A model generated the notes under the pieces. The model worked only from the letters and a program-made list of their open reading frames with translations. It made no database searches and was not told the DNA's origin. From Ceratorhiza oryzae-sativae (lineage: Eukaryota; Basidiomycota; Agaricomycetes; Cantharellales; Ceratobasidiaceae), in NCBI GenBank assembly GCA_030998015.1, contig JARWMV010000077.1, positions 1 to 64,000 of the forward strand: DNA of 64,000 bases, given 5' to 3'. The translations under genes and the position numbers were made by a program. Below are positions 39,956-49,995 of this stretch, piece by piece; the first letter of the stretch is position 1, and each line of letters begins with the position of its first letter.

Positions 39956-40167
39956 CCGCCGGCGTTAGAGGGAATCCTTCCACGCAAGATTTATAAATTT
40001 ATAAATCTTGCTGGACCGAAAGATTCCCTCGTAGAAAATGACGACCGTTCGTCATTTTCAGCCGGCGGCTAAATATCGATATTATGCCGCGCACTAGCAA
40101 TCGCAAACGGTTGCGATTGCTCACGTTGGTTGGTGGGACAAGTCCCACCAGCAACTAACGCGCGCGG
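39956..40167 (+). mobile_element. family A element 35 with nested family F
   Basis: Followed by an E segment (to about 40,215). Same composite as elements 29, 40 and 44 in the other orientation. Confidence 0.9.
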
Positions 40168-40537
40168 GCCTTCGCAAATCCGCCAATGGAACATTGGCGG
40201 GGTATTTAGAGTAGACCCTACGCGCTCAACAGGGCGGATACCACTAATAGAGCAGGGTACATACTTTATATGGTTATGATAGATTATTTTATTTTGGAAT
40301 ACAAGGGTCCCTGTATTTTTCTTTTCGTCTTCCAGATGGAAATAGTCTCCACCCAGATTAAAACATGACAAATTAGGGGAATCCCTGTTGAAGATATACT
40401 TCTAAAGGGACCCAGTAATTTAATTTTATGTACATTTCAATTTTTCAAATTGACTGTTTATTTTTTACAAAAATGTCATCACTCAATTCAGGGGTCCCTA
40501 GATAAGCCACATCAAAGATGTGGCTATTTGCTTATGA

Positions 40538-40741
40538 CCCGTGCACGCCTGCGAACGCCTTGGCTTAAGCCAAGGCGGCCCTGGCGTGCGCGCGGCGTCT
40601 GATTCCGAGGTACCCTGGAACTTAAAGTTCCAGGGTACCTCGCAATACCTCGCCGCGAACGCGGCCTCGATATCCATTACCCCTCGGGTCAACAGCATGT
40701 ATTTATATATAAATACAATGCTGGTTGACCCTAAGCGGGGG
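40538..40741 (+). mobile_element. family C element with TATGA duplication
   Basis: TATGA at 40,533-40,537 and 40,742-40,746, just before the tRNA-like sequence at 40,756. Confidence 0.85.
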
Positions 40742-40755
40742 TATGATTGTTTGAT

Positions 40756-40890
40756 ATGAGTAATCAGACTCGAACTGATGATATCTACGTTTTGGCTGGC
40801 TCAAAGATTACAACCTACTAGTATCCTCTAGAATTTAAGGCACTTCCGATAGATGCCAAGAACTCCAAGAACTAGTATTGTGGGCGCAAG
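40756..40890 (-). tRNA. tRNA-like sequence, identity uncertain
   Basis: The minus-strand 3' end ATCAG-TTCGAGT-CTGAT-TACTCAT is identical to the T arm and acceptor of tRNA-Gly at 42,817, but the body differs. It has a GGCA...TGCC D-type stem and a TTTG-AGCCAGC-CAAA extra arm, suggesting a class II tRNA or a chimera. I cannot place a convincing anticodon or 5' acceptor strand. Confidence 0.35.
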
Positions 40891-41122
40891 GTAAGGGGAT
40901 TGGAGTATTAATAGAATAACAAGTTTAACCTGGCAAGGGTATTGGCGGCCGTGTCAATTTCATTGACCGGGCGCCAATACTTGGACGGGCCCCCCAGTTT
41001 TACTACTGCCCCCCAAACAATGCAGCGTAGCTGCACATGTTTGGGGGTCAGTAGACGACAGGGGACTGCCGCGGGGTGATTTGCGAAGGCAAATCTAAAG
41101 GTTATTTAGGGGAATTAAAGGC

Positions 41123-41294
41123 CCGCCGGCGTTAGAGGGAATCCTAAAGATTCCCTCGTAGAAAATGACGACCGTTCGTCATTTTCAGCCGGCGGCTAAA
41201 TATCGATATTATGCCGCGCACTAGCAATCGCAAACGGTTGCGATTGCTCACGTTGGTTGGTGGGACAAGTCCCACCAGCAACTAACGCGCGCGG
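41123..41294 (+). mobile_element. family A element 36 (short form)
   Basis: Cuts off the 3' part of LAGLIDADG gene 5 after AIDEVE. Confidence 0.9.
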
Positions 41295-41608
41295 GCCTCT
41301 ACTTCGTCAATTGCAAATGATTCTGTACAAAGAATCACTCTTTGACTTGATTTTTCGAAAGTTCCGTCCTCACATAACCAAAAAGCTAATCCCAGAGGAG
41401 TTAAAAGATCCCCAATGTTTGCAGGAATTATTTTTTTCCCCTCCGGATAGAATAAATCAAAGAATTCATTACAGCAAGGTAGTGCATGAGTTTGAAATCT
41501 TATAGTAGGATAAACTTTACCCGTTCTTTTATCAGGTCGGGGTGTTAAGATTTTAGGAGCTACAGAACAATAATCTTGGAATTTTGTATAAAGGTACTCT
41601 AAATACTC

Positions 41609-41780
41609 CCGCCGGCGTTAGAGGGAATCCTAAAGATTCCCTCGTAGAAAATGACGACCGTTCGTCATTTTCAGCCGGCGGCTAAATATCGATATTATGC
41701 CGCGCACTAGCAATCGCAAACGGTTGCGATTGCTCACGTTGGTTGGTGGGACAAGTCCCACCAGCAACTAACGCGCGCGG
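41609..41780 (+). mobile_element. family A element 37 (short form)
   Basis: Splits LAGLIDADG gene 5 between CLRFLQST and EYLEYLY, with about nine target nucleotides missing. Confidence 0.9.
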
Positions 41781-41995
41781 AGTACTTTGGAGAAATCTCA
41801 AACAAGCATTACCATTAATAGCTCGTTTATCTTTCTGAACATTAAGATCCCCTAGAATAAGACCAATGATTATTTCTTTTAACTCTTTTGAAAAATTAAA
41901 TTGAGGTTCATTACTTAGCCGTGTGGGTTTAATGGGCGCTATCGAATTGGAGCAAAATACTAGGCCAGTATAAAAGTGTAATTCGCTAACAATTG

Positions 41996-42073
41996 ACCCC
42001 CAATGCCTTACAGCATGTTGGGGGGCAATTGCCCCCCCAAACAATGCAGCGTAGCTGCACATGTTTGGGGGGT
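41996..42073 (-). mobile_element. family G element with CAATTG duplication
   Basis: CAATTG at 41,990-41,995 and 42,074-42,079, in the leader of LAGLIDADG gene 5. Confidence 0.85.
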
Positions 42074-42206
42074 CAATTGACTGAGTATAAACAACATAGA
42101 TTAATAATGCGAAGGTTATTACTTTAATAAAAAGATAAGTTTGTTTTGTGTTTAGCATGGTTTGGTTTTTATTTATCGATCTTATGACTTCATGTTTCCT
42201 CTTCAT

Positions 42207-42563
42207 TCTCTAAGACTAAACGCTTTTGAGAGTGAATGAGTTGGAACTTATCTAACAATGTTGGTTGTATAAGTCCCAATTTGGGTTTCCAAGTCCTCTG
42301 CGTGTGATGGAGATCTCCTTTATTAATAGGAGAATCCTCCGCAAACAAATTAGGTGCATTTCTCACGAAATGTTAAACCTAACTAGTTAACACAGAGATG
42401 GGCTGCGGATGCGGCGCATCAGTAGAACTTAGACCCTTTAGACCCCCAACAAGGCAATGGCCTCCCAATGCGGATGCCTGGGTAATTGCCCCCCAACATG
42501 CTGTAAGGCATTGGGGGTCAATTGCAATGTCGCCATTCAGTAGCTGACGACAGGGTTAGGCCT
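42207..42563. other. no gene seen
   Basis: Mixed sequence with a TCTCCTTTATTAATAGGAGA hairpin (about 42,312) and a family G derivative (42,440-42,525). Confidence 0.45.
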
Positions 42564-42785
42564 CCGCCGGCGTTAGAGGGAATCCTCAGATGAGGTAGCC
42601 TTGACCATGAGTCTCATGGTCCAGGCTACCTCCCATAAAGATTCCCTCGTAGAAAATGACGACCGTTCGTCATTTTCAGCCGGCGGCTAAATATCGATAT
42701 TATGCCGCGCACTAGCAATCGCAAACGGTTGCGATTGCTCACGTTGGTTGGTGGGACAAGTCCCACCAGCAACTAACGCGCGCGG
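42564..42785 (+). mobile_element. family A element 38 (long form)
   Basis: Intergenic, 31 bp from tRNA-Gly. Confidence 0.9.
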
Positions 42786-42816
42786 AGAGTAAAGCACCCT
42801 TTGGCGCGAAGGAGTT

Positions 42817-42887
42817 ATGAGTAATCAGACTCGAACTGATCATATCTAGGTGGAAGCTAGAAGTTATACCAACTTAACTATACTCAT
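42817..42887 (-). tRNA. trnG: tRNA-Gly (TCC)
   Basis: On the minus strand: acceptor ATGAGTA/TACTCAT, D stem GTTA/TAAC, anticodon stem TCTAG/CTAGA with loop CTTCCAC (anticodon TCC), T arm ATCAG-TTCGAGT-CTGAT. Confidence 0.92.
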
Positions 42888-43156
42888 GAAAATTCATGCT
42901 CCAAATTTTTAAATTTTAGGGGGAAGTATCTTCTTTTATTAATTTTAGTATATCTAGAACATACTTTAGTTTGGAGTGCATAGCCTCACGGTTGGGATCT
43001 ATAGATCCCCCTATTTTTCCTTAAGGACCGCAGTTGGGAGGCCCTCCCTCCATCCAGAGGAGAAAAATTATTAGGCGTCCTGCTTCGTAGATGCCCAAAT
43101 TTTCATTTTAAGACCTTAAAATTAAATTTACCTAACAGATGTCATAAAGCCGATAA

Positions 43157-43228
43157 ACATCTTATTGGATTTGAACCAATACCAGACTGCTTCGAAGGCA
43201 GTTGCTATACCAATTAAGCTAAAGATGC
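43157..43228 (-). tRNA. trnR: tRNA-Arg (TCG)
   Basis: On the minus strand: acceptor GCATCTT/AAGATGT, anticodon stem ACTGC/GCAGT with loop CTTCGAA (anticodon TCG), T arm ATTGG-TTCAAAT-CCAAT. Confidence 0.92.
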
Positions 43229-43497
43229 CAGATCTAATGCAGCGCTCCTGTGCGTAACGCGTCCAAGTATTGGCGCCCGGTCAATGAAATTGACACGGCC
43301 GCCAATACCCTAGCCCTCTTCGGTGCCCTACGAGGCAGCTGCAGTAGTAAATTAATCTAATCTGGTCTCTATCTCGGTCAACATAGTTGACACGAGATAG
43401 GGTAAGGCCGACACGGGCGGCAGAGTCCCCGCACACGGAGGGTCATGACCGGAGACCCCCAATGATTGCAATCATTGGGGGGTGACCCCCGACATTG

Positions 43498-43669
43498 CCG
43501 CGCGCGTTAGTTGCTGGTGGGACTTGTCCCACCAACCAACGTGAGCAATCGCAACCGTTTGCGATTGCTAGTGCGCGGCATAATATCGATATTTAGCCGC
43601 CGGCTGAAAATGACGAACGGTCGTCATTTTCTACGAGGGAATCTTTAGGATTCCCTCTAACGCCGGCGG
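43498..43669 (-). mobile_element. family A element 39 (short form, nested in G)
   Basis: Sits inside a family G copy at the same internal site (CCCGACATTG / GCATTACAATATCGGGG) as element 52. Confidence 0.9.
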
Positions 43670-43881
43670 GCATTACAATATCGGGGGGTTGCTGCCCACC
43701 AAACAATGCAGCGTAGCTGCACATGTTTGGGGGTCAGTAGTGACCGGGGGCTTAAACAATCGGGGTTTGTCAAACCTAAAGCTACCGCGCTTCTCAGCGC
43801 TCTTTGATCGCCCGAAGGGCGGCCTAAGCGCTGAGAACTCTAAATACCCCGCCAATGTTCCATTGGCGGATTTGCGAAGGC

Positions 43882-44093
43882 CCGCGCGCGTTAGTTGCTG
43901 GTGGGACTTGTCCCACCAACCAACGTGAGCAATCGCAACCGTTTGCGATTGCTAGTGCGCGGCATAATATCGATATTTAGCCGCCGGCTGAAAATGACGA
44001 ACGGTCGTCATTTTCTACGAGGGAATCTTTCGGTCCAGCAAGATTTATAAATTTATAAATCTTGCGTGGAAGGATTCCCTCTAACGCCGGCGG
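43882..44093 (-). mobile_element. family A element 40 with nested family F
   Basis: E-A-F composite with E at about 43,793-43,881. Confidence 0.9.
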
Positions 44094-44435
44094 TGTATTT
44101 GGGGAAATGGTCCCCTTTGCGCGGTACAATTTCCTAACTACGCGCCCCACCGGGGAGGTCGTTCTTATAAAACAAAAACGAGGTAATGTCGACAAAACCA
44201 CCCGCGGCGGAATATGAGGGGACCCCGTTTGTTTTTTTTTTTGATTGAACTTAGTGCTGACACAGCAGGGAAAACCAGGTGTTAGAGGGTTTTATAACCC
44301 CTATTTTTCCTGGGGGGCATTACCTGCTCGGTCATCGCAGATGTCCGGTTTTACCGGCCGGTCAACTATGTTGACACGAGACGGTAAAAAACAGGTAATG
44401 CATGGAGGAGCCCCTGCGAGCCCCCGGCCCGCTCC

Positions 44436-44607
44436 CCGCGCGCGTTAGTTGCTGGTGGGACTTGTCCCACCAACCAACGTGAGCAATCGCAACCGTTTGC
44501 GATTGCTAGTGCGCGGCATAATATCGATATTTAGCCGCCGGCTGAAAATGACGAACGGTCGTCATTTTCTACGAGGGAATCTTTAGGATTCCCTCTAACG
44601 CCGGCGG
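44436..44607 (-). mobile_element. family A element 41 (short form)
   Basis: Flanks GCTCC/GGGTGC resemble those of elements 1 and 13. Confidence 0.9.
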
Positions 44608-44661
44608 GGTGCGGATCTAGGGGTCGCAGGGGTGTACATAAAATGTAGTTCCTTCCGAAAT

Positions 44662-44744
44662 ACGAGTAAAGAGATTTGAACTCTTACAATCAAATGATCA
44701 TGAATTCCTAAGATTCACCTGGCTACCAGTTTCAGCATACTCGT
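44662..44744 (-). tRNA. trnL: tRNA-Leu (TAG)
   Basis: Class II tRNA on the minus strand: acceptor ACGAGTA/TACTCGT, D stem CTG/CAG, anticodon stem TGAAT/ATTCA with loop CTTAGGA (anticodon TAG), extra arm GATCA/TGATT, T arm AAGAG-TTCAAAT-CTCTT. Confidence 0.9.
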
Positions 44745-45618
44745 TTTGAGTTACTACTTGGATTTTCTAACGCCGATTTTGGTAAGGACAGCACTTAGTG
44801 CTGCCCATCCCCGCCCCGCCTTGATCTCCAGGCGGTAAGATAAGTCGCGCTGAATCCAACCACGTCTGTGACGTCCCCCTGGGGTCACTCTGGCCAAAGA
44901 GGGACCATTCGGGGTTGGTCGCTCCCGACCCGTATACTCTTCTCTTAAAGGAAAACTAAACCGTCGCGCTGGGACCGCCCGAATGGATAAATCACACCCC
45001 CGCTCTATCGGCTAAAATCTTAGGTGTAACCCAAGATTTCAGCCGCCCTGCCTAGAGAACTGCGCTTTAGCGCACGTCTTGGCAGGGGTAATAAAGCGGA
45101 GGGTCGACGACCCGTGGGTGTGGTTATCGAGGCCGCGTTCGCGGCGAGGTATTGCGAGGTACCCTGGAACTTTAAGTTCCAGGGTACCTCGGAATCAGAC
45201 GCCCGCGTACGCCAGGGCCGCCTTGGCTTAAGCCAAGGCGTTCGCAGGCGTGCACGGGTCACCTTTCGGGCGCATTACCTATTTTTCACCGTCTCGTGTC
45301 AACATAGTTGACCGGCCGGTGAAAACTCGGTCATCGCAGATGTCCGGCAGGGGTTAGTCAAAGACTAACCCGCTTACCGTCCCCAGCGCGGCCGGCTCGA
45401 GGGTTAGTTTTGAGGTTAGGGTTGATTGTACATGGGCTTCGCCGAAGGCCATGGGTCCCAGGCCCGGTTAGGCCGCGTTCGTGGCGAGGTATTGCGAGGT
45501 ACCCTGGAACTTTAAGTTCCAGGGTACCTCGGAATCAGACACCCGCTAGGGTATTTACCTTAAACTGTAGTTGCATGGCAAATTTTCTATCAGGGTTGAA
45601 ATTGTCAATTACATTATC
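44745..45618. other. spacer dominated by a C2/I/J composite, no gene identified
   Basis: 44,960-45,345 is element sequence (I, C2 with a C arm, J). 45,400-45,545 repeats a C-type GGTACCCTGG arm. Plus-strand 45,546-45,618 reads an AT-rich piece of unknown nature. Confidence 0.5.
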
Positions 45619-45790
45619 CCGCCGGCGTTAGAGGGAATCCTAAAGATTCCCTCGTAGAAAATGACGACCGTTCGTCATTTTCAGCCGGCGGCTAAATATC
45701 GATATTATGCCGCGCACTAGCAATCGCAAACGGTTGCGATTGCTCACGTTGGTTGGTGGGACAAGTCCCACCAGCAACTAACGCGCGCGG
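45619..45790 (+). mobile_element. family A element 42 (short form)
   Basis: In a region with no firmly identified gene. Confidence 0.9.
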
Positions 45791-46020
45791 AGGTTAACTA
45801 TTGACCCCCCAAACTGATGCAGCTATGCTGCATTGTTTGGGGTTGGGGGTCTACGGCAGGAGAAAAATCGGATAATTACGGTTTTATAACAAAAACTGTA
45901 AAATATATATTAAATGAAATCAGTTTTGCAGCGCGCTATGCGGCTGAGGCAGCGCGCTATGCGGCTGCCCATAACAAAAATAGATTAATAAAAGGGTTAA
46001 TAAAATCATTTTTATAACGC
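45791..46020 (+). other. unidentified AT-rich open frame with two H units
   Basis: After a family G remnant, the plus strand reads EKSDNYGFITKTVKYILNEI, then two 23-bp H units (45,926-45,969), then NKNRLIKGLIKSFL and TAA. The lysine-rich ending could belong to a ribosomal protein or intron protein. I do not recognise it. Confidence 0.3.
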
Positions 46021-46475
46021 CGGAACCTGTGACTCGGCGCCCTTAAACTTACATGGGCCATACCGTATCTATGATGTCCGACAGCCAATACAGGAGGTCC
46101 ACGTTTACAACAAAGTTGACACGAGACGAAAAACTTAGAAAAATTAGTCTGGCCTCTATCTCGGTCAACATAGTTGACACGAGATAGGGTAGGGTTAAAT
46201 TTGATTAACATATATAAAAAATAATGTCTCTTTTATATTTTACCTACCTCCTTTGTATTTGGGGTTTCTAAGGGCAAGCTCGTCCATAGGGAGAGGAAGC
46301 CCTCATAAATCCTAGGGAAGAGTCCGATCAAGAATAATACTGCGGACTCATACAGGGCTTGGACTAAAAACACTAGAGAACTTAACTTATCGCAGAAAGT
46401 TCAGTTATCTCTGTAGGGTAGACTGACTATACCCATGGGATAAATTATAATTCTCTTCCGGATTAGAAACGGAGC
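46021..46475. other. no protein gene seen; possible unidentified RNA
   Basis: 46,260-46,475 is moderately GC-rich with local hairpins (CCCTCATAAATCCTAGGG, TCCGATCAAG...TGCGGACTC) unlike the mobile families. It could be a structured RNA fragment, but no conserved rRNA, RNase P or intron motif was recognised. Confidence 0.3.
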
Positions 46476-46647
46476 CCGCGCGCGTTAGTTGCTGGTGGGA
46501 CTTGTCCCACCAACCAACGTGAGCAATCGCAACCGTTTGCGATTGCTAGTGCGCGGCATAATATCGATATTTAGCCGCCGGCTGAAAATGACGAACGGTC
46601 GTCATTTTCTACGAGGGAATCTTTAGGATTCCCTCTAACGCCGGCGG
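46476..46647 (-). mobile_element. family A element 43 (short form)
   Basis: Abuts a tRNA-like 5' half at 46,648. Confidence 0.9.
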
Positions 46648-46685
46648 GATTTGAAGTTCTACCACTCTACCCAAACCCCAAAATT
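46648..46685 (-). other. tRNA-like 5' half abutting a family A element
   Basis: The minus strand reads GGGTTTGGGTAGAGTGGTAG then AACTTCAAATCC, with a D-arm-like TAGAGTGGTAGAAC, and ends exactly where family A 43 begins. No matching 3' half is found beyond the element. Confidence 0.25.
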
Positions 46686-46975
46686 TCTAGGGACCAACAG
46701 CCCATGACAAATTAGGGGTTAAATGAACCCTCGGCTAGATCTAAAGATCTGGATGACCCTTACTTACTCCCTGAAAGGGAGGAATCACGGGTCGGGTTTA
46801 ATTTTCCTAACCTGACACGGTCGACAATTGACGCCGCCGGTTCGGCATTACCTCGTTTTTGGTTCATAAAAACGACTACCGCGCTTCTCAGCGCTCTTTG
46901 ATCGCCCGAAGGGCGGCCTAAGCGCTGAGAACTCTAAATACCCCGCCAATGTTCCATTGGCGGATTTGCGAAGGC

Positions 46976-47187
46976 CCGCGCGCGTTAGTTGCTGGTGGGA
47001 CTTGTCCCACCAACCAACGTGAGCAATCGCAACCGTTTGCGATTGCTAGTGCGCGGCATAATATCGATATTTAGCCGCCGGCTGAAAATGACGAACGGTC
47101 GTCATTTTCTACGAGGGAATCTTTCGGTCCAGCAAGATTTATAAATTTATAAATCTTGCGTGGAAGGATTCCCTCTAACGCCGGCGG
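46976..47187 (-). mobile_element. family A element 44 with nested family F
   Basis: E-A-F composite with E at about 46,886-46,975. Confidence 0.9.
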
Positions 47188-47481
47188 TGTATTTGGGGAA
47201 ATGGTTCCCTTTGCGCATTGGGAGGGGTTAAGAACTGTTAAAGTTAATAACCTTGGGGCTAAGCATTACAAACCATGACCCGGCGGCATGCTGTGACCCT
47301 AATGGTAAAAATTAAGCTGTGCTTATTTTACGCCCAAAATTTTAGTAGGTTCGTCATCACTTGTGGGGCGTGCTTCATCCTAGGTCTCTGCTGGGGCCTA
47401 GGAGGAAGCGGGAATTTAAGGATTCCCTAACACTCCGACAGGGTTGAACCAGCACTCCGAAAGCTTTCAAAATTACATTTT

Positions 47482-47716
47482 GACCCGTGCACGCCTGCGA
47501 ACGCCTTGGCTCATATTGACCTTAAGGTCAATAATCAAGCCAAGTCGGCCCTGGCGTGCGCGCGGCGTCTGATTCCGAGGTACCCTGGAACTTAAAGTTC
47601 CAGGGTACCTCGCAATACCTCGCCGCGAACGCGGCCTCGATAACCATTACCCCTCGGGTCAACAGCATGTATTTATATATAAATACAATGCTGGTTGACC
47701 CTAAGCGGGGGTATGA
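47482..47716 (+). mobile_element. family C element
   Basis: GACCCGTGCACGCC to GCGGGGGTATGA. Flanks are TTTTGA and TATGA, not a perfect repeat. Confidence 0.8.
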
Positions 47717-47724
47717 ATGAAGAA

Positions 47725-47887
47725 CGAAGCCCTTCACCATAAGACGAAACCTAAGGCCATTTTAAGATTTACGGCAGAGTTCGCAGATTCTACCGTGCAT
47801 CTAAATATACTGTTAAAATGGGTAATCTAGTGGAGTATGGTAATATTTGAGAGTTAGGGTTAATAACTCCTTCTTTTATAAAAATTT
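47725..47887 (-). promoter_or_regulatory. partial leader cassette downstream of nad1
   Basis: The minus strand has CCATACTCCACTAGATTACC (about 47,838) and CCTTAGGTTTCGTCTTATGG (about 47,750), the first two blocks of the nad1 leader, at closer spacing than upstream of nad1. The later blocks are absent. Confidence 0.45.
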
Positions 47888-48059
47888 CCGCCGGCGTTAG
47901 AGGGAATCCTAAAGATTCCCTCGTAGAAAATGACGACCGTTCGTCATTTTCAGCCGGCGGCTAAATATCGATATTATGCCGCGCACTAGCAATCGCAAAC
48001 GGTTGCGATTGCTCACGTTGGTTGGTGGGACAAGTCCCACCAGCAACTAACGCGCGCGG
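47888..48059 (+). mobile_element. family A element 45 (short form)
   Basis: Joined to a C2 element just downstream of nad1 exon 4. Confidence 0.9.
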
Positions 48060-48272
48060 GCCCCCGCTCTATCGGCTAAAATCTTAGGTGTAACCCAAGA
48101 TTTCAGCCGCCCTGCCTAGAGAACTGCGCTTTAGCGCACGTCTTGGCAGGGGTAATAAAGCGGAGGGTCAACGACCCGTGGGCATTGTTAACGAGGCCGC
48201 GTTCGCGGCGAGCCGCGCGCACGCCAGGGCCGCCTTGGCTTAAGCCAAGGCGTTCGCAGGCGTGCACGGGTC
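48060..48272 (-). mobile_element. family C2 element joined to family A 45
   Basis: CCCCCGCTCTATCGGC to GCACGGGTC with a TTAAGCC loop in place of the usual CAAGCC. Confidence 0.8.
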
Positions 48273-48347
48273 ATATTAGATATAATAAATATTCAAACCT
48301 GCGGACAGTTGCGCCTTACTCACAGATTCTGTTCAGGGAGGGGATTA

Positions 48348-48707
48348 TTAGTTAGGTGATATATCAAATGCAATCAATAAGCCTGGCACTAATGCGATTA
48401 AGGCGATTGCTACAGGTAGTAAACCAGTCCAGCAGAAAATCATTAGTTGATCATATCTCAATCTAGGCAGAGTGGCTCTAAACCACACGAATAGGAAACA
48501 TACTAAACTAGTTTTTATAGCTAACACTACTGATTGCAGGTTTACAACCGTATCGTTAACAAAAATTTCAGGTAGCAAGTAGCCTCCAAAAAACAATATA
48601 GCTGTTATACATGAGAATAACACTATTGAGCTATACTCTGCTAAGAAAAAGAAAACAAAAGGCACACTAGAGTGTTCTGTAAAGAATCCAGCCACAAGCT
48701 CGGATTC
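48348..48707 (-). CDS. nad1: NADH dehydrogenase subunit 1, exon 4
   Basis: Last 119 codons of nad1: ESELVAGFFTEHSSVPFVFF, FLAEYSSIVLFSCITAILFF, IKTSLVCFLFVWFRATLPRL and ending LIAFDISPN plus TAA. It starts at GAA TCC GAG, giving a phase-0 junction (EA-ESELVAGF) with exon 3. Confidence 0.95.
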   Translation of the reverse strand, partial: ESELVAGFFTEHSSVPFVFFFLAEYSSIVLFSCITAILFFGGYLLPEIFVNDTVVNLQSVVLAIKTSLVCFLFVWFRATLPRLRYDQLMIFCWTGLLPVAIALIALVPGLLIAFDISPN

Positions 48708-48821
48708 CGTAAAGAAGAGAAATTTGAGAGGGTAACTTAGAAAAACTCACCAAAGTAAGGTGAGTTTCCCCGAATAAATTAAAATTTAAAGTCAGCTAAA
48801 ACGAATTATTTATCTAATTTT

Positions 48822-48993
48822 CCGCCGGCGTTAGAGGGAATCCTAAAGATTCCCTCGTAGAAAATGACGACCGTTCGTCATTTTCAGCCGGCGGCTAAAT
48901 ATCGATATTATGCCGCGCACTAGCAATCGCAAACGGTTGCGATTGCTCACGTTGGTTGGTGGGACAAGTCCCACCAGCAACTAACGCGCGCGG
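48822..48993 (+). mobile_element. family A element 46 (short form)
   Basis: Joined to a C2 element at the tail of GIY-YIG gene 1 in the nad1 intron. Confidence 0.9.
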
Positions 48994-49157
48994 GCCCCCG
49001 CTCTATCGGCTAAAATCTTAGGTGTAACCCAAGATTTCAGCCGCTAAAGCGGAGGGTCAACGACCCGTGGGCATTGTTAACGAGGCCGCGTTCGCGGCGA
49101 GCCGCGCGCACGCCAGGGCCGCCTTGGCAAGCCAAGGCGTTCGCAGGCGTGCACGGG
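48994..49157 (-). mobile_element. family C2 element joined to family A 46
   Basis: C2 without the TGCCTAGAG arm. Begins right after NGKY codons of GIY-YIG gene 1. Confidence 0.78.
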
Positions 49158-49254
49158 TAATATTTACCGTTAAAAATTTTACCTGATCTAACTTTTCGGG
49201 AAACTGTGGTCTTATTAACACCAAATTCAGCAGCTAGCTCTATTTGATTTTTGA

Positions 49255-49481
49255 CCCGTGCACGCCTGCGAACGCCTTGGCTCATATTGACCTTAAGGTC
49301 AATAATCAAGCCAAGTCGGCCCTGGCGTGCGCGCGGCGTCTGATTCCTAGGTACCCTGGAACTTAAAGTTCCAGGGTACCTCGCAATACCTCGCCGCGAA
49401 CGCGGCCTCGATAACCAAACCCCTCGGGTCAACAGCATGTATTTATATATAAATACAATGCTGGATGACCCTAAGCGGGGG
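49255..49481 (+). mobile_element. family C element with TTTGA duplication
   Basis: TTTGA at 49,250-49,254 and 49,482-49,486. Collapsing one copy joins IKTFK to NQIELA in frame. Confidence 0.9.
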
Positions 49482-49608
49482 TTTGAATGTTTTAATCAAA
49501 TTATTTTCCATGTCGTATATTCCTAAGGGATTTTTACTCATTACATCAGAAATTTTATTTCTAGTTTCAGAGGTATGGGTGAACATAGGATTTAACTCGC
49601 CAGGTTTG

Positions 49609-49643
49609 CTTCCATGCAAGATTTATAAAATCTTGCTGGACCT
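49609..49643 (+). mobile_element. family F hairpin inside GIY-YIG gene 1
   Basis: CTTCCATGCAAG...CTTGCTGGACC around AAGATTTATAAAATCTT, 33 bp (11 codons), inserted between KLIR and KPGELNP without frameshift. Other copies: about 978, 4,271, 13,526, 16,780, 19,158, 25,065, and nested in A elements 29, 35, 40 and 44. Confidence 0.75.
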
Positions 49644-49671
49644 GATTAACTTAATTGATTCTAGTGTATGA

Positions 49672-49915
49672 CCCGTGCACGCCTGCGAACGCCTTGGCTT
49701 AAGCCAAGCAAGCTTGGCTCATATTGACCTTAAGGTCAATGTAAGCCAAGGCGGCCCTGGCGTGCGCGCGGCGTCTGATTCCGAGGTACCCTGGAACTTA
49801 AAGTTCCAGGGTACCTCGCAATACCTCGCCGCGAACGCGGCCTCGATAACCATACCCACGGGTCAACAGCATGTATTTATATATAAATACAATGCTGGTT
49901 GACCCTAAGCGGGGG
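49672..49915 (+). mobile_element. family C element with TATGA duplication
   Basis: TATGA at 49,667-49,671 and 49,916-49,920. Collapsing one copy joins FGKNH to TLESI in frame. Confidence 0.9.
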
Positions 49916-49995
49916 TATGATTTTTCCCAAACATCGGGTGGTTGGTTTTATCTACAAATCTAGCTTTCATTTTAGATATTGCCTCAGCCGTGTGT

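Larger units (their letters stand above)
41295..42206 (-). pseudogene. LAGLIDADG homing endonuclease 5
   Basis: The minus strand has a hydrophobic leader YLFIKVITFALLIYVVYTQS, a family G element, LHFYTGLVFCSNSIAPIK, LKEIIIGLILGDLNVQKD (first motif), ACLRFLQST, family A 37, EYLEYLYTKFQDYCSVAPK, then LPCCNEFFDLFYPEGKK, LLTPLGLAFWLCEDGTF (second motif), and VILCTESFAIDEVE up to family A 36. The C-terminal DNA-binding part is lost beyond A 36. Confidence 0.75.

Noticed and set aside
46260..46475. Fragment of rRNA or RNase P RNA
   Set aside because: No conserved rRNA motifs (such as the decoding-site or sarcin-loop sequences) or RNase P core motifs were found. Left as unidentified.
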